This document shows positions 8,599 to 16,319 of a stretch of DNA of 64,000 nt, in pieces (positions within the stretch are counted from its first letter, which is position 1; every line of letters begins with the position of its first letter). Under the pieces are notes generated by a model. It was not told the DNA's origin. It was given only the letters and a program-made list of their open reading frames with translations, and did not search any database. The stretch covers positions 2,170,001 through 2,234,000 of the forward strand of contig CP121313.1 of assembly GCA_043513815.1 (NCBI GenBank). The letters are read 5' to 3'. The translations under genes and the position numbers were made by a program. This stretch comes from JANQIO01 sp043513815. Its GTDB lineage: Bacteria > Pseudomonadota > Gammaproteobacteria > Pseudomonadales > Halieaceae.

Positions 8599-9375
8599 CT
8601 AGAAACGCAGCAGAGTGCGAGATTCGAGGCTCTGGCGCGGTGGAGCATTCGCCGGCGCCTGGGGATTGACCACGGCGGTGTGGATTGAGCGCCGGGCGCG
8701 ACCATCGCGCGCTGAATCAAAGGTCTTGAGCAACAGGGCCTCATCGCGGTGCATTTCCGGGTAGTAAAACCAGCGATGCTGCGGATTCCACTGCACCAGC
8801 TCCAACTCACCGATTCGGTCAGCCGCGCGCCGTTCGCTGGCAATCAGGTCGGCGTCATCAATAGTGGTGGCGTCGCAGCAGGCCAGTGGTGTGGTCACCA
8901 CGGGTCCCGCCACAGAGCGCCAGACGTTGACGATGGCGTATCGCCCAGACATCCAGGCCTCGGCGCGGTCCTCGAGCAGGTCGCGCAGCCGCTTTTCCGC
9001 AGAGGCGTCCGTATAGTCATTGTGAATAACCGTGGCGGGTTCGCGAGTGCCCTTGTCGCCGCGCACGGCCTGGGAGTCGGAGCGCAGGGTGTGGTCAAAA
9101 ATGAAGACCTCCCGGGCTCCGGTGGCCTCCATCAACAGGCCTCGAATTTCCTCTTCATAGCTTGATTGCCAGCTGTCCAGTGGCGCATAGAAATCGTCGA
9201 CACCTGTTCGATGTGGCAGCAAGTGGAAGCCTTCACGATCGAGACTGGCGGGCGGTTGCAGCTCGCGGGCGCTGTGCAGTGCCACCTGGCGGGTATCAAA
9301 GCGCGCCGTAACCTTGAGCGCAGCGTCCGCACCACCCACAGAGGCGTGGTACACCGGACGTTCTCCGGTATACAC
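8599..9375 (-). CDS. CmcJ/NvfI (AsaB-like) family oxidoreductase
   Basis: 258 residues from a GTG. The sequence resembles the CmcJ/NvfI/AsaB family, non-haem enzymes linked to natural-product tailoring, by its central FDHTLRS segment, the VIHNDYTDASAEKRLRDLL block and INVWR-like (IVNVWRSVAGPV) segment, and RWFYYPEM near the C terminus. The frame is open upstream to 9429 and encodes residues that fit the family N terminus (VELQYLV just before the GTG). No ATG/GTG/TTG is present there, but a CTG at 9414 overlaps the upstream stop as CTGA. The true start may therefore be 9414. Co-oriented with the upstream membrane protein gene. Confidence 0.75.
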   Translation of the reverse strand: MYTGERPVYHASVGGADAALKVTARFDTRQVALHSARELQPPASLDREGFHLLPHRTGVDDFYAPLDSWQSSYEEEIRGLLMEATGAREVFIFDHTLRSDSQAVRGDKGTREPATVIHNDYTDASAEKRLRDLLEDRAEAWMSGRYAIVNVWRSVAGPVVTTPLACCDATTIDDADLIASERRAADRIGELELVQWNPQHRWFYYPEMHRDEALLLKTFDSARDGRARRSIHTAVVNPQAPANAPPRQSLESRTLLRF

Positions 9376-9410
9376 CAGGTACTGCAGTTCGACTGTGAGC
9401 GTTGCGGGGT

Positions 9411-9968
9411 TCAGGGTAGGGTCTGCATCGCACTGTTAAATTTTTTCTGGGCCAGCACCACCAGTTCCGGGGTCGCGCTGCCCTCGCCGGCGAATTGTAC
9501 CAGCGCATGACGCGCCATCACCTCATCAAGCAGTGCTTCTTCCTCGGCGGTGACGTCGACAATAAACAGGTGCTTGCCGCGCGCCAGTTCATCGTCAAAG
9601 CGGGTAAATTCGCGGTGTGGCTCCTGGATGCCAAACAAACCACCTTCCCAGGTGCAGAAGCCGAGCACAATAATCGCGAGAAAGATGAACGGCACCCAGC
9701 CCACGGTAGCGGTGACGCCGGTGAAAAATGCCACACCCAGCACCAGGCCGGCACCGACCACACCGATGACGGCGCCCACTTCCGTGCCGTGCACCACGTC
9801 CTTTTTCAGCACCGCTTCCACCGGGGTCAGGTGTGCCTGCTCCGCCACGCCGGCGTCGTCCCGGCTCAGCACGTGCATCTGGGGCGTGTCGAGCCCCGCC
9901 GCCAGCAATTCGACTTCACAGCGGTCTAGCGTATTAAGGTCTGCTGACAGGAAATAGCGTCTTTTCAT
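9411..9968 (-). CDS. Unknown membrane protein with glycine-rich hairpin
   Basis: 185 residues from the ATG at 9968 (MKRRYFLS). The N-terminal ~55 residues look like a small soluble alpha/beta domain. Two hydrophobic, Gly-rich segments follow (about 70-90 and 95-118), and the C-terminal part has a second soluble domain with VDVTAEEEALLDEVM. The layout resembles bacterial DUF1269-like or general-stress membrane proteins, but no firm family is claimed. Upstream codons to 10034 remain open but lack a ribosome site. The stop overlaps a possible CTG start of the next gene. Confidence 0.7.
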   Translation of the reverse strand: MKRRYFLSADLNTLDRCEVELLAAGLDTPQMHVLSRDDAGVAEQAHLTPVEAVLKKDVVHGTEVGAVIGVVGAGLVLGVAFFTGVTATVGWVPFIFLAIIVLGFCTWEGGLFGIQEPHREFTRFDDELARGKHLFIVDVTAEEEALLDEVMARHALVQFAGEGSATPELVVLAQKKFNSAMQTLP

Positions 9969-10072
9969 GGTGGGCCTCCGTAGCGCGCCTACACCCCAGT
10001 ATGGTGTGCGGAAGAGGAGAGCACCCAATAACAATTGGAAGGTAACGCCAGGCTTTATATGCTCTGCAGGAA

Positions 10073-11233
10073 TTAGCCCCGCAGCAGGTCGCGGGCCACC
10101 ACCCAGTTGTGGATCTCCGTGGGGCCGTCGTAGATGCGCATCAGGCGCACCTCATTGGCCATCTGCTGCAGCGGCAGTTCCTTGGTCATGCCCATGGCCC
10201 CGAAGGCCTGCATGGCGCGGTCGACCACGCGCCAGGCCGCCTCGGTGGCATGGGCCTTGAGCATGGAAATTTCGCGCCGCACGGTATCGCCGCGATCCAG
10301 CTTCCAGGCGGTGTGCCAGGCCATCAGGCGCGCGGCGTGGATATCCGTGGCTGCCTCGGCGATCCAGTTCTGAATGGTCTGTTTTTCCGCCAGGCTGCTG
10401 CCGAAGGTGTGCCGTTGGGGGGCATAGTCCACCAGCATATCCAGTGCGCGCTGGGCAATGCCGATACACCAGGTGGCCATTTCCAGGCGCCGGGTCGAGA
10501 GCCTGAGCTGCATGGGCGCGAAGCCCTTGCCTTCGTCGCCTAGAAGGGCCGTGCCGGGCAAGCGGCAGTCTGACAACTCAAGCTCGTAGGTGGCGTTGCC
10601 GCCCAGCATGGGAATCTTGCGGGCCACGCTGAGGCCCGGGGCGTCGCTGTCGACCAGAAAGGCGGAGATGCCACCGCGGGCGCCCAGTGCCTTGTCTGTC
10701 ACCGCCATGGTGATGAAATGGTCGGCCACGTCGGCCTTGCTGATCCAGATCTTGCGACCGTTGAGCAGCCAGTCGTCACCGTCACGCACAGCGGTGGTTT
10801 TCATCGCCGCGGGGTCCGAGCCGGCGCCGGGTTCAGAGATGGCGATGGCAGAGACCGTTTCGCCGCGCACGTAAGGTTCCAGGTAGCGGCTGCGTTGCTC
10901 GTCGTTCACCGTGGCATCCAGCATGCGCAGGTTGGGTGAGTCCGGGGGCAACACGTAGGGCACCATGCTCTTGCCAATATGTTCATTGACGGCCACCAAC
11001 GCCACCGCGGGCAGATCCATGCCGCCCATGGATTCCGGGGCGTCCAGCCTCCACAGGCCCAGTTCCCGGCAAGTAGTATCCAGGGCCTGGCGCTCCCCGG
11101 CGGTAATATGCGCACCCTCGCCGGCGGCTTCCCGGGCCAGCACTGCCGGCTCCAGCGGCAACAGGTGGTCAGCCACAAAGCGGGCCACCAGGTCCCCCAG
11201 CATGCGATATTCTTCGTCCAGTTCGAAATTCAT
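10073..11233 (-). CDS. Acyl-CoA dehydrogenase family protein
   Basis: 386 residues, the usual length for this FAD-dependent family, which introduces the alpha-beta double bond into acyl-CoA esters. The N-terminal helical domain, the signature AISEPGAGSDPAAMKTTAV near residue 133, GRKIWISKA in the beta domain, and the C-terminal YDGPTEIHNWVVARDLL are all present. No Glu is confidently assigned as catalytic base. Its ATG lies three bases after the stop of the APC permease, so the two are co-transcribed. The pairing with a permease suggests use of an amino acid or other small acid, as inference. Confidence 0.93.
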   Translation of the reverse strand: MNFELDEEYRMLGDLVARFVADHLLPLEPAVLAREAAGEGAHITAGERQALDTTCRELGLWRLDAPESMGGMDLPAVALVAVNEHIGKSMVPYVLPPDSPNLRMLDATVNDEQRSRYLEPYVRGETVSAIAISEPGAGSDPAAMKTTAVRDGDDWLLNGRKIWISKADVADHFITMAVTDKALGARGGISAFLVDSDAPGLSVARKIPMLGGNATYELELSDCRLPGTALLGDEGKGFAPMQLRLSTRRLEMATWCIGIAQRALDMLVDYAPQRHTFGSSLAEKQTIQNWIAEAATDIHAARLMAWHTAWKLDRGDTVRREISMLKAHATEAAWRVVDRAMQAFGAMGMTKELPLQQMANEVRLMRIYDGPTEIHNWVVARDLLRG

Positions 11234-11236
11234 GGG

Positions 11237-12541
11237 CTAGTGTCCGTCCGCGCGCTTGCCAAGCACAACCGTGAGTTTATAGAGCCCGGCGCCGGATACC
11301 ACGACCGCCAGGCAAAGCCAGGCTTCGACCTGCCGTTGCGCCACAGTATAGAAAAGTGTCCAGCCCGTGATCAGCAGGAATACCAGGGGCGGCAGCGGGT
11401 AGCCCCAGGTTCTGAAGGGGCGGGGCAGGTCGGGCCGCGTGCGGCGCAGCACAAACACGCCCAGCACGGTAAAAAATGTATTGAGTGCCATGGTGGCACC
11501 GGCGAATATCAGGATACTTTCGAAGGTCGATGTCCACAGGAACAGCAGACTGACGGCGGCCTGCAACAGAATGGCGCGTACCGGTATACCGTCGGTATTG
11601 GTCGCCGCCAGGGCCCGGAAGATGGGGAAGTCCTCGCCAATGGCATGCAATACCCGTGGCCCCGCCAGGATCATGGCACTCACGGTGGAAATCAGCAGCA
11701 ATGCCAGCAGGCAGCCCATCACCGCGGCGGCGGAATCGCCGAGCACGAAGCGGGCGGCAATGTAGCCTACCTCCACCTCGCCGCGCATAGCCTCGGCCGG
11801 GGCCACTGACAGGAACACATAGTTGAGCAGCAGGTAGGACAGGGCTACCACCGCGGTGCTCAAGAACAGCACCCGCGGCAAGTGGCGCTGGGGGTTGTCC
11901 AGCTCGCCGCTGATATAGGTCGCGGCATTCCAGCCGGAGAAGGCGTAGTTCACGTAGATCAGCGACACCGCGAAAGCACCGCTCATCAGCAGCGTGCCGT
12001 CGCCGGCGACCGGCCTGAATTCAATGGGTTGCGGGTTGTCTGCCAGTACCAGCGCCAGGCCGCTGAAACCAAGGATCAACAGCAGCTTCAGGCCGGTAAG
12101 CCAGCCCTGGGCGGCGCCGGACTGGCGGTGGCTGGTGCAATGGATCGCCGTTAGCGCAATGATGACGCCGGTCGCGAGCCATAGCGGCGATAGCACGGGC
12201 AGTACAGAGGACAGATAGCTGCCAAAGGTAAGGGCCGCCAGCGCGGTGGGCGCGGCAAAACCCACCGTGGCCGAGACCCAGCCGGAAATAAAACCCGCCG
12301 CCGGATGGTATATCTCGGACAGGAAGTTGTATTCACCACCGGAGCGGGGCAGGGCGGCGCCCAGCTCGGCATAGCTCAACGCACCACAGAGGGCAGCCAG
12401 GCCACCAACGGCCCACAGCATCATCAGCACGAAGCCGGACTCCAGCTCCAGCAACTGGAAGCCGAGGCTGGTGAAGACCCCGGTACCAATCATGTTGGCG
12501 ATGACCACAGCGGCCGCGGTGGTGGGCTTGAAATTACTCAA
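11237..12541 (-). CDS. APC-family amino acid permease
   Basis: 434 residues with about 12 hydrophobic segments, typical of the amino acid-polyamine-organocation superfamily. The family start is seen in VIANMIGTGVFTSLG (residues 13-27), the substrate-binding Gly-rich helix 1, and in YAELGAALPRSGGEYNFLSEIY near residue 57, a hallmark of APC helix 2/3. It is expected to import an amino acid or related amine by cation coupling. It sits between the DUF457 gene and the acyl-CoA dehydrogenase, all on the minus strand with small gaps. Substrate cannot be read from the sequence. Confidence 0.92.
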   Translation of the reverse strand: MSNFKPTTAAAVVIANMIGTGVFTSLGFQLLELESGFVLMMLWAVGGLAALCGALSYAELGAALPRSGGEYNFLSEIYHPAAGFISGWVSATVGFAAPTALAALTFGSYLSSVLPVLSPLWLATGVIIALTAIHCTSHRQSGAAQGWLTGLKLLLILGFSGLALVLADNPQPIEFRPVAGDGTLLMSGAFAVSLIYVNYAFSGWNAATYISGELDNPQRHLPRVLFLSTAVVALSYLLLNYVFLSVAPAEAMRGEVEVGYIAARFVLGDSAAAVMGCLLALLLISTVSAMILAGPRVLHAIGEDFPIFRALAATNTDGIPVRAILLQAAVSLLFLWTSTFESILIFAGATMALNTFFTVLGVFVLRRTRPDLPRPFRTWGYPLPPLVFLLITGWTLFYTVAQRQVEAWLCLAVVVSGAGLYKLTVVLGKRADGH

Positions 12542-12566
12542 TAAAATGCACGCAGCTTATTGTTAT

Positions 12567-13565
12567 TTAACGGAAAAGCATTGACTGGAAGGCGCCCATG
12601 GCGCGCTCGTCCGCGCGCCGCTGGACCACGTATTCCACGTGCTTGCCCTGTGGCGCGGCGGGATCCAGTTCGATGCTCCACAGACCGCGGATCTCGTTGG
12701 GCACCATGGAATAGCGAATATCGGTAATGCGGTAGGGATTTCCGGGCTCCACTGCCAGGTAGTCGTTGGAGAACCAGCGAAAGCGCTCGATATCCTGCGC
12801 CTGCTGGCTGCCCGGTACCAGCCAGGGAAAATCCCGCGCCACGTCCAGCTTGGGCGTGCTCTGGCCTTCGAATACCTCCAGCTCGATGCCGGCGCGCACC
12901 GCATCGACGTGGTAGCGCTCCGGTGTTTCGTACACCACTTTCCAGACCAGCAAGTTGGCGAAGCTGGGTTTTGCCTCCAGCCGGATGGGCTGGTGGCCGC
13001 GGCTACTGGCAAGTTCCAGACCGGCGGCCTCTGCGCGGTCGCGCTGGAAAATACCGATCGTGGGGTAGGCAATGGCCCAGGCCAGCGCAATCCTTGCCAG
13101 CACTGCCCGCCGCTGCCAGGTGGCAACGCCGATCAACAGCACAATGGGTACGGTGAACAACGGGTCAATGACCGACACCGTGTTCCAGGCAAAGCGCCGG
13201 TCGCTGAAGGGCCACAGAAGCTGGGTGCCATAAGTGGTGCAGGCGTCCAGCAGGGCGTGGGTGGCATAGCCCAGCGTGCAGTACAGCACGCTGCGGCCCA
13301 GGCTGAGGCCGCGTTTGCCCGCGTAAAGCCAGTGCAGCAGAAACCCGACAATAAATCCGCCCACGGGAATAAAAATCAGGGCGTGGGTGAACTGGCGGTG
13401 GAATTCGAGAAACAGCAGGGGGTCTTCCGGTGAGCGAATCAGCACATCCAGATCCGGCGCCATGCCGGCCAGGAAACCCAGCACACAGGCGATGCGGGCG
13501 TGTTCCGGTGGGGCGACGCTCTTCGGCGCTGCGGCCCCCAGTACGCCCTGGCTAACGGGGTCCAT
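12567..13565 (-). CDS. DUF457/YdjM-type membrane metal-dependent hydrolase
   Basis: 332 residues. The start MDPVSQGVLGAAA, the GMAPDLDVL motif near residue 34, HRQFTHALIF near residue 56 and ATHALLDACTTYGTQLLWPF near residue 101 are the conserved His/Asp signatures of the DUF457 family (YdjM/LexA-regulated membrane-bound hydrolase group). About four membrane segments lie in residues 60-185, and a soluble C-terminal domain of ~150 residues follows. The family role is poorly known. The gene starts 8 bases after the M17 peptidase stop, so it is likely co-transcribed with it. Confidence 0.85.
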   Translation of the reverse strand: MDPVSQGVLGAAAPKSVAPPEHARIACVLGFLAGMAPDLDVLIRSPEDPLLFLEFHRQFTHALIFIPVGGFIVGFLLHWLYAGKRGLSLGRSVLYCTLGYATHALLDACTTYGTQLLWPFSDRRFAWNTVSVIDPLFTVPIVLLIGVATWQRRAVLARIALAWAIAYPTIGIFQRDRAEAAGLELASSRGHQPIRLEAKPSFANLLVWKVVYETPERYHVDAVRAGIELEVFEGQSTPKLDVARDFPWLVPGSQQAQDIERFRWFSNDYLAVEPGNPYRITDIRYSMVPNEIRGLWSIELDPAAPQGKHVEYVVQRRADERAMGAFQSMLFR

Positions 13566-13573
13566 TGAAAGGG

Positions 13574-15130
13574 CTATTGGTTTTCATAGAAATCCGACAC
13601 CAGCTGGTTCAGCAGGCGCACGCCCCAGCCGGCTGCGCCCTTGGGCACCGTGGGCTGGCCACTGCTGACCCAGGCCATTCCGGCGATGTCCAGGTGCGCC
13701 CATTGCACGTCTTCTGCCACAAAGCTGCCAATCACCTCTGCGCCGACGCTGGCGCCACCGCCAGAGCCGCTGGCGGCGACATTCTTGATGTCGGCAATAT
13801 CGGACTTGATGGCGTCGCGAAAGTCTTTATGCAGCGGCAATCGCCACAGGGGCTCGTTGGCGGCCTCGCCGGCCGCTAGCAGCTTTTCGGCCAGGGCGTC
13901 GTGGCGGGTGAACAGCCCGGCATAGGCGGAGCCCAGCGCCACCCGCACCGAACCGGTCAGGGTCGCCAGGTCCACCAGCAGTGCCGGGGCGTATTCCTGC
14001 TGTGCATACCACACCGCATCCGACAGGATCAGGCGACCCTCGGCGTCGGTATTGATGATTTCCATGGTCTTGCCGGAGCCGGTTCGGCGCACGTCCCCTG
14101 GGCGTTGTGCCCGCTCGGAGGGCATGTTTTCCACCAGGGCGGCCACACCCACTGCATTGACGGGCGCCTGGCGGCCAGCGAGTGTCAGCAGGGTGCCGGT
14201 GACGGCGGCGGCACCAGACATGTCGTACTTCATTTTCCACATGCCGCTGGAACGCTTGAGGGAAATGCCGCCGGTATCGAAGGTCACGCCCTTGCCGGCA
14301 AATACCAGTGGCGCGGCATCGCCAGCGCCGTTGTATTCCACCAGCAGCAGTCGCGGCGGTCGCGCGCTGCCCATGCCTACACCCAGCAGGGCGCCCATTT
14401 CGAGCTTCTCCATGTCGCCCTCGTCCAGCACCCGGATACGCACGTTGCGAAGGCCCTTGAAGGCCGCACGGGTGCGCTCTACGAAGGATTCCGGGTAGAT
14501 GATGTTGGCGGGCTCGCTGACCAGGTCGCGGGCGAATATGACCCCTTCCGCCAGCGGGGACAGGGAACTGTTCCAGGCCAACAGGGATGCTTCGCTGTCG
14601 GTACTGAAGATTACGAAGCGGGTATCCGGCTTGTCTTCCTCTGCCGGGTCCTTGCTCTTGTAGCGGTCGAAACGATAACCGCCCAGCTCCAGGCCCAGGG
14701 CGATATGCGCGGCAGGGGCGGCCAGTGACGAATCGTTGCGCAACAGCACCGAAGCCCGGGCATGGGTGTCGCGCCCGACTGCGCCGATGATGCGGCCACC
14801 GAGGTCTTCATACTCGGTGGCTGTGAGAGGCGCATCTCCGGTGCCCAGCGCCACTACCAGGTCGTAACCGGCCACTGCAAACAGTTTGGCCACCGAGCTT
14901 TGCTTGCCTTTGAAGTCTGCCGCCGAGAGCGCGCTGCTGATGGCCGCGCTGCGCGCTTCATCCAGCGACGCCGGCAGCACCAGGTCGCTGCCAACCGGCA
15001 GCACCAGCACGCCGTAGGCGGGCAGCGTTTCGGGGGCGGCAAATTCAGGTCGTACGGCGGCCTGCAGCAGGGCAGGGAATAGCAGGACCAGGGTCAGCAG
15101 GGCGGATCTCGGTGTCATGAATAGCCTCAT
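13574..15130 (-). CDS. Exported M17 leucyl aminopeptidase family protein
   Basis: About 518 residues from the ATG at 15130; an ATG at 15118 is equally possible. M17 family zinc/manganese aminopeptidase, shown by VFAGKGVTFDTGGISLKRSS, DMSGAAAVTGTLLTL and the diagnostic NTDAEGRLILSDAVWY. The N terminus has a clear signal peptide (hydrophobic core ALLTLVLLFPALL ending in QAA), which is unusual because most M17 enzymes are cytosolic. The first ~170 residues form the non-catalytic N domain. It heads the minus-strand group with DUF457, permease and acyl-CoA dehydrogenase genes, consistent with peptide use. Confidence 0.92.
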   Translation of the reverse strand: MRLFMTPRSALLTLVLLFPALLQAAVRPEFAAPETLPAYGVLVLPVGSDLVLPASLDEARSAAISSALSAADFKGKQSSVAKLFAVAGYDLVVALGTGDAPLTATEYEDLGGRIIGAVGRDTHARASVLLRNDSSLAAPAAHIALGLELGGYRFDRYKSKDPAEEDKPDTRFVIFSTDSEASLLAWNSSLSPLAEGVIFARDLVSEPANIIYPESFVERTRAAFKGLRNVRIRVLDEGDMEKLEMGALLGVGMGSARPPRLLLVEYNGAGDAAPLVFAGKGVTFDTGGISLKRSSGMWKMKYDMSGAAAVTGTLLTLAGRQAPVNAVGVAALVENMPSERAQRPGDVRRTGSGKTMEIINTDAEGRLILSDAVWYAQQEYAPALLVDLATLTGSVRVALGSAYAGLFTRHDALAEKLLAAGEAANEPLWRLPLHKDFRDAIKSDIADIKNVAASGSGGGASVGAEVIGSFVAEDVQWAHLDIAGMAWVSSGQPTVPKGAAGWGVRLLNQLVSDFYENQ

Positions 15131-15202
15131 GTGGACTGCATTGCAGTGATGGGAAAGCCGGCTAGTGTAATCGCCCCTTGCGCTTGTGGCCAAGGCTGCC
15201 GG

Positions 15203-15616
15203 TCAGATGTCGGGCTTGCGGCGCATGGCCTTGGTCTGGCCGCGGCGGGTCTTGTTGTCCATGCGTCGCTTGCGTGCGCCCTTGCCGGGGCGGGTGGCTC
15301 GACGCGCCTTGCGCACCCGGGTGGCATCTTCCACCAGTTCTGCCAGCCTGGCGAGGGCGTCCGCGCGGTTCTTTTCCTGGCTGCGGTGGCGCTGGGCCTT
15401 GATGACCAGCACGCCGTCGGAGCTGATTCGGCGGTCACGGGAGGCCAGCAGGCGGGCCTTGACGGGCTCCGGCAGGGACGACGCCGGGATGTCAAAACGC
15501 AGGTGAATCGCGCTGGACACCTTGTTGACGTTCTGGCCACCGGCGCCCTGGGCGCGGATCGCAGAAAATTCAACTTCATCGTCGGGAACGGAAAACTGGT
15601 CAGAAAGTCTTAACAC
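15203..15616 (-). CDS. arfB: Alternative ribosome-rescue factor ArfB (YaeJ)
   Basis: 137 residues from a GTG at 15616. ArfB is a codon-independent peptidyl-tRNA hydrolase that rescues stalled ribosomes. The catalytic GGQ is in RAQGAGGQNVNKVSSAIHLR near residue 25, the release-factor class signature. The C terminus is very basic (KARRATRPGKGARKRR to KAMRRKPDI), the tail that enters the empty mRNA channel. Length matches the E. coli protein (140). The frame extends upstream to 15865, but that part lacks family similarity. The next gene upstream is divergent. Confidence 0.93.
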   Translation of the reverse strand: MLRLSDQFSVPDDEVEFSAIRAQGAGGQNVNKVSSAIHLRFDIPASSLPEPVKARLLASRDRRISSDGVLVIKAQRHRSQEKNRADALARLAELVEDATRVRKARRATRPGKGARKRRMDNKTRRGQTKAMRRKPDI

Positions 15617-15740
15617 GGCGTAAATAAACTGAGAAAAACCGCGACATGGTACACAAAACTTGCGACTGACACCTTCCAGCCACAGACAAGCATACATCGA
15701 CCGCGTAGAATTGCCTTGTAATTCATACAGTTCGATCCCT

Positions 15741-16220
15741 ATGACGCGTTTTCGACAGCTTCTGGCACTTGCTCTGGTGGCGCTGACTACTGCCTGTGCC
15801 TCTACCCAACAGGCGGAAACCGCCGCGGCTGACCTCCCCGGCGCGACCAGCTGCGATTCCTTCATGGTTTACACCATGTGCATGACCGATCGGGCAAAGG
15901 ATGGCGATGTGGACTTCGTGTACTTTGCCGACGACCTGCAAATCTTTATGTACCGACACGACGCCCAGCTTCCCGGCCACATGCCGATGCATCGCTGCGC
16001 ACGACCCATTGAGGGTGAGGTGCAGGACTATGGCAACGCCCTGATGTACGAAGACCTTTCCCTGCTTGAGGAAATGGACGTCAAGCGCAAGCTGCTGCTG
16101 GCCTTCATGTCAGCGAAGGATGAGGTTGATGCCTGTTATGGCGGTGACAGCACCGCCGGTCTGGACGATCCTGCCGAAGAAGAGTTCGCCGCCGACGACT
16201 TCGACTGGGGCGAAGACTAG
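15741..16220 (+). CDS. Unknown lipoprotein
   Basis: 159 residues from the ATG at 15741. The N terminus is a lipoprotein signal (LLALALVALTTAC, lipobox TTAC, Cys 19). The mature part has four further Cys residues (about 35, 44, 91 and 134), so disulfides are possible, and it ends in an acidic Asp/Glu-rich tail. No family was recognised. It is upstream of and co-oriented with the GGDEF/EAL gene, about 100 bases apart. The ATG choice rests on the signal peptide; the frame upstream to 15660 overlaps the promoter region. Confidence 0.7.
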   Translation: MTRFRQLLALALVALTTACASTQQAETAAADLPGATSCDSFMVYTMCMTDRAKDGDVDFVYFADDLQIFMYRHDAQLPGHMPMHRCARPIEGEVQDYGNALMYEDLSLLEEMDVKRKLLLAFMSAKDEVDACYGGDSTAGLDDPAEEEFAADDFDWGED

Positions 16221-16319
16221 CCGCCAGCGCGGCTGCCGCCGCGAGCAAAATCTCCTACCTGTGCCAGACTCTGGTTAACGCATGCGCTATCAGGCGATGC
16301 GTGGACGCAGTGAGTGGCC

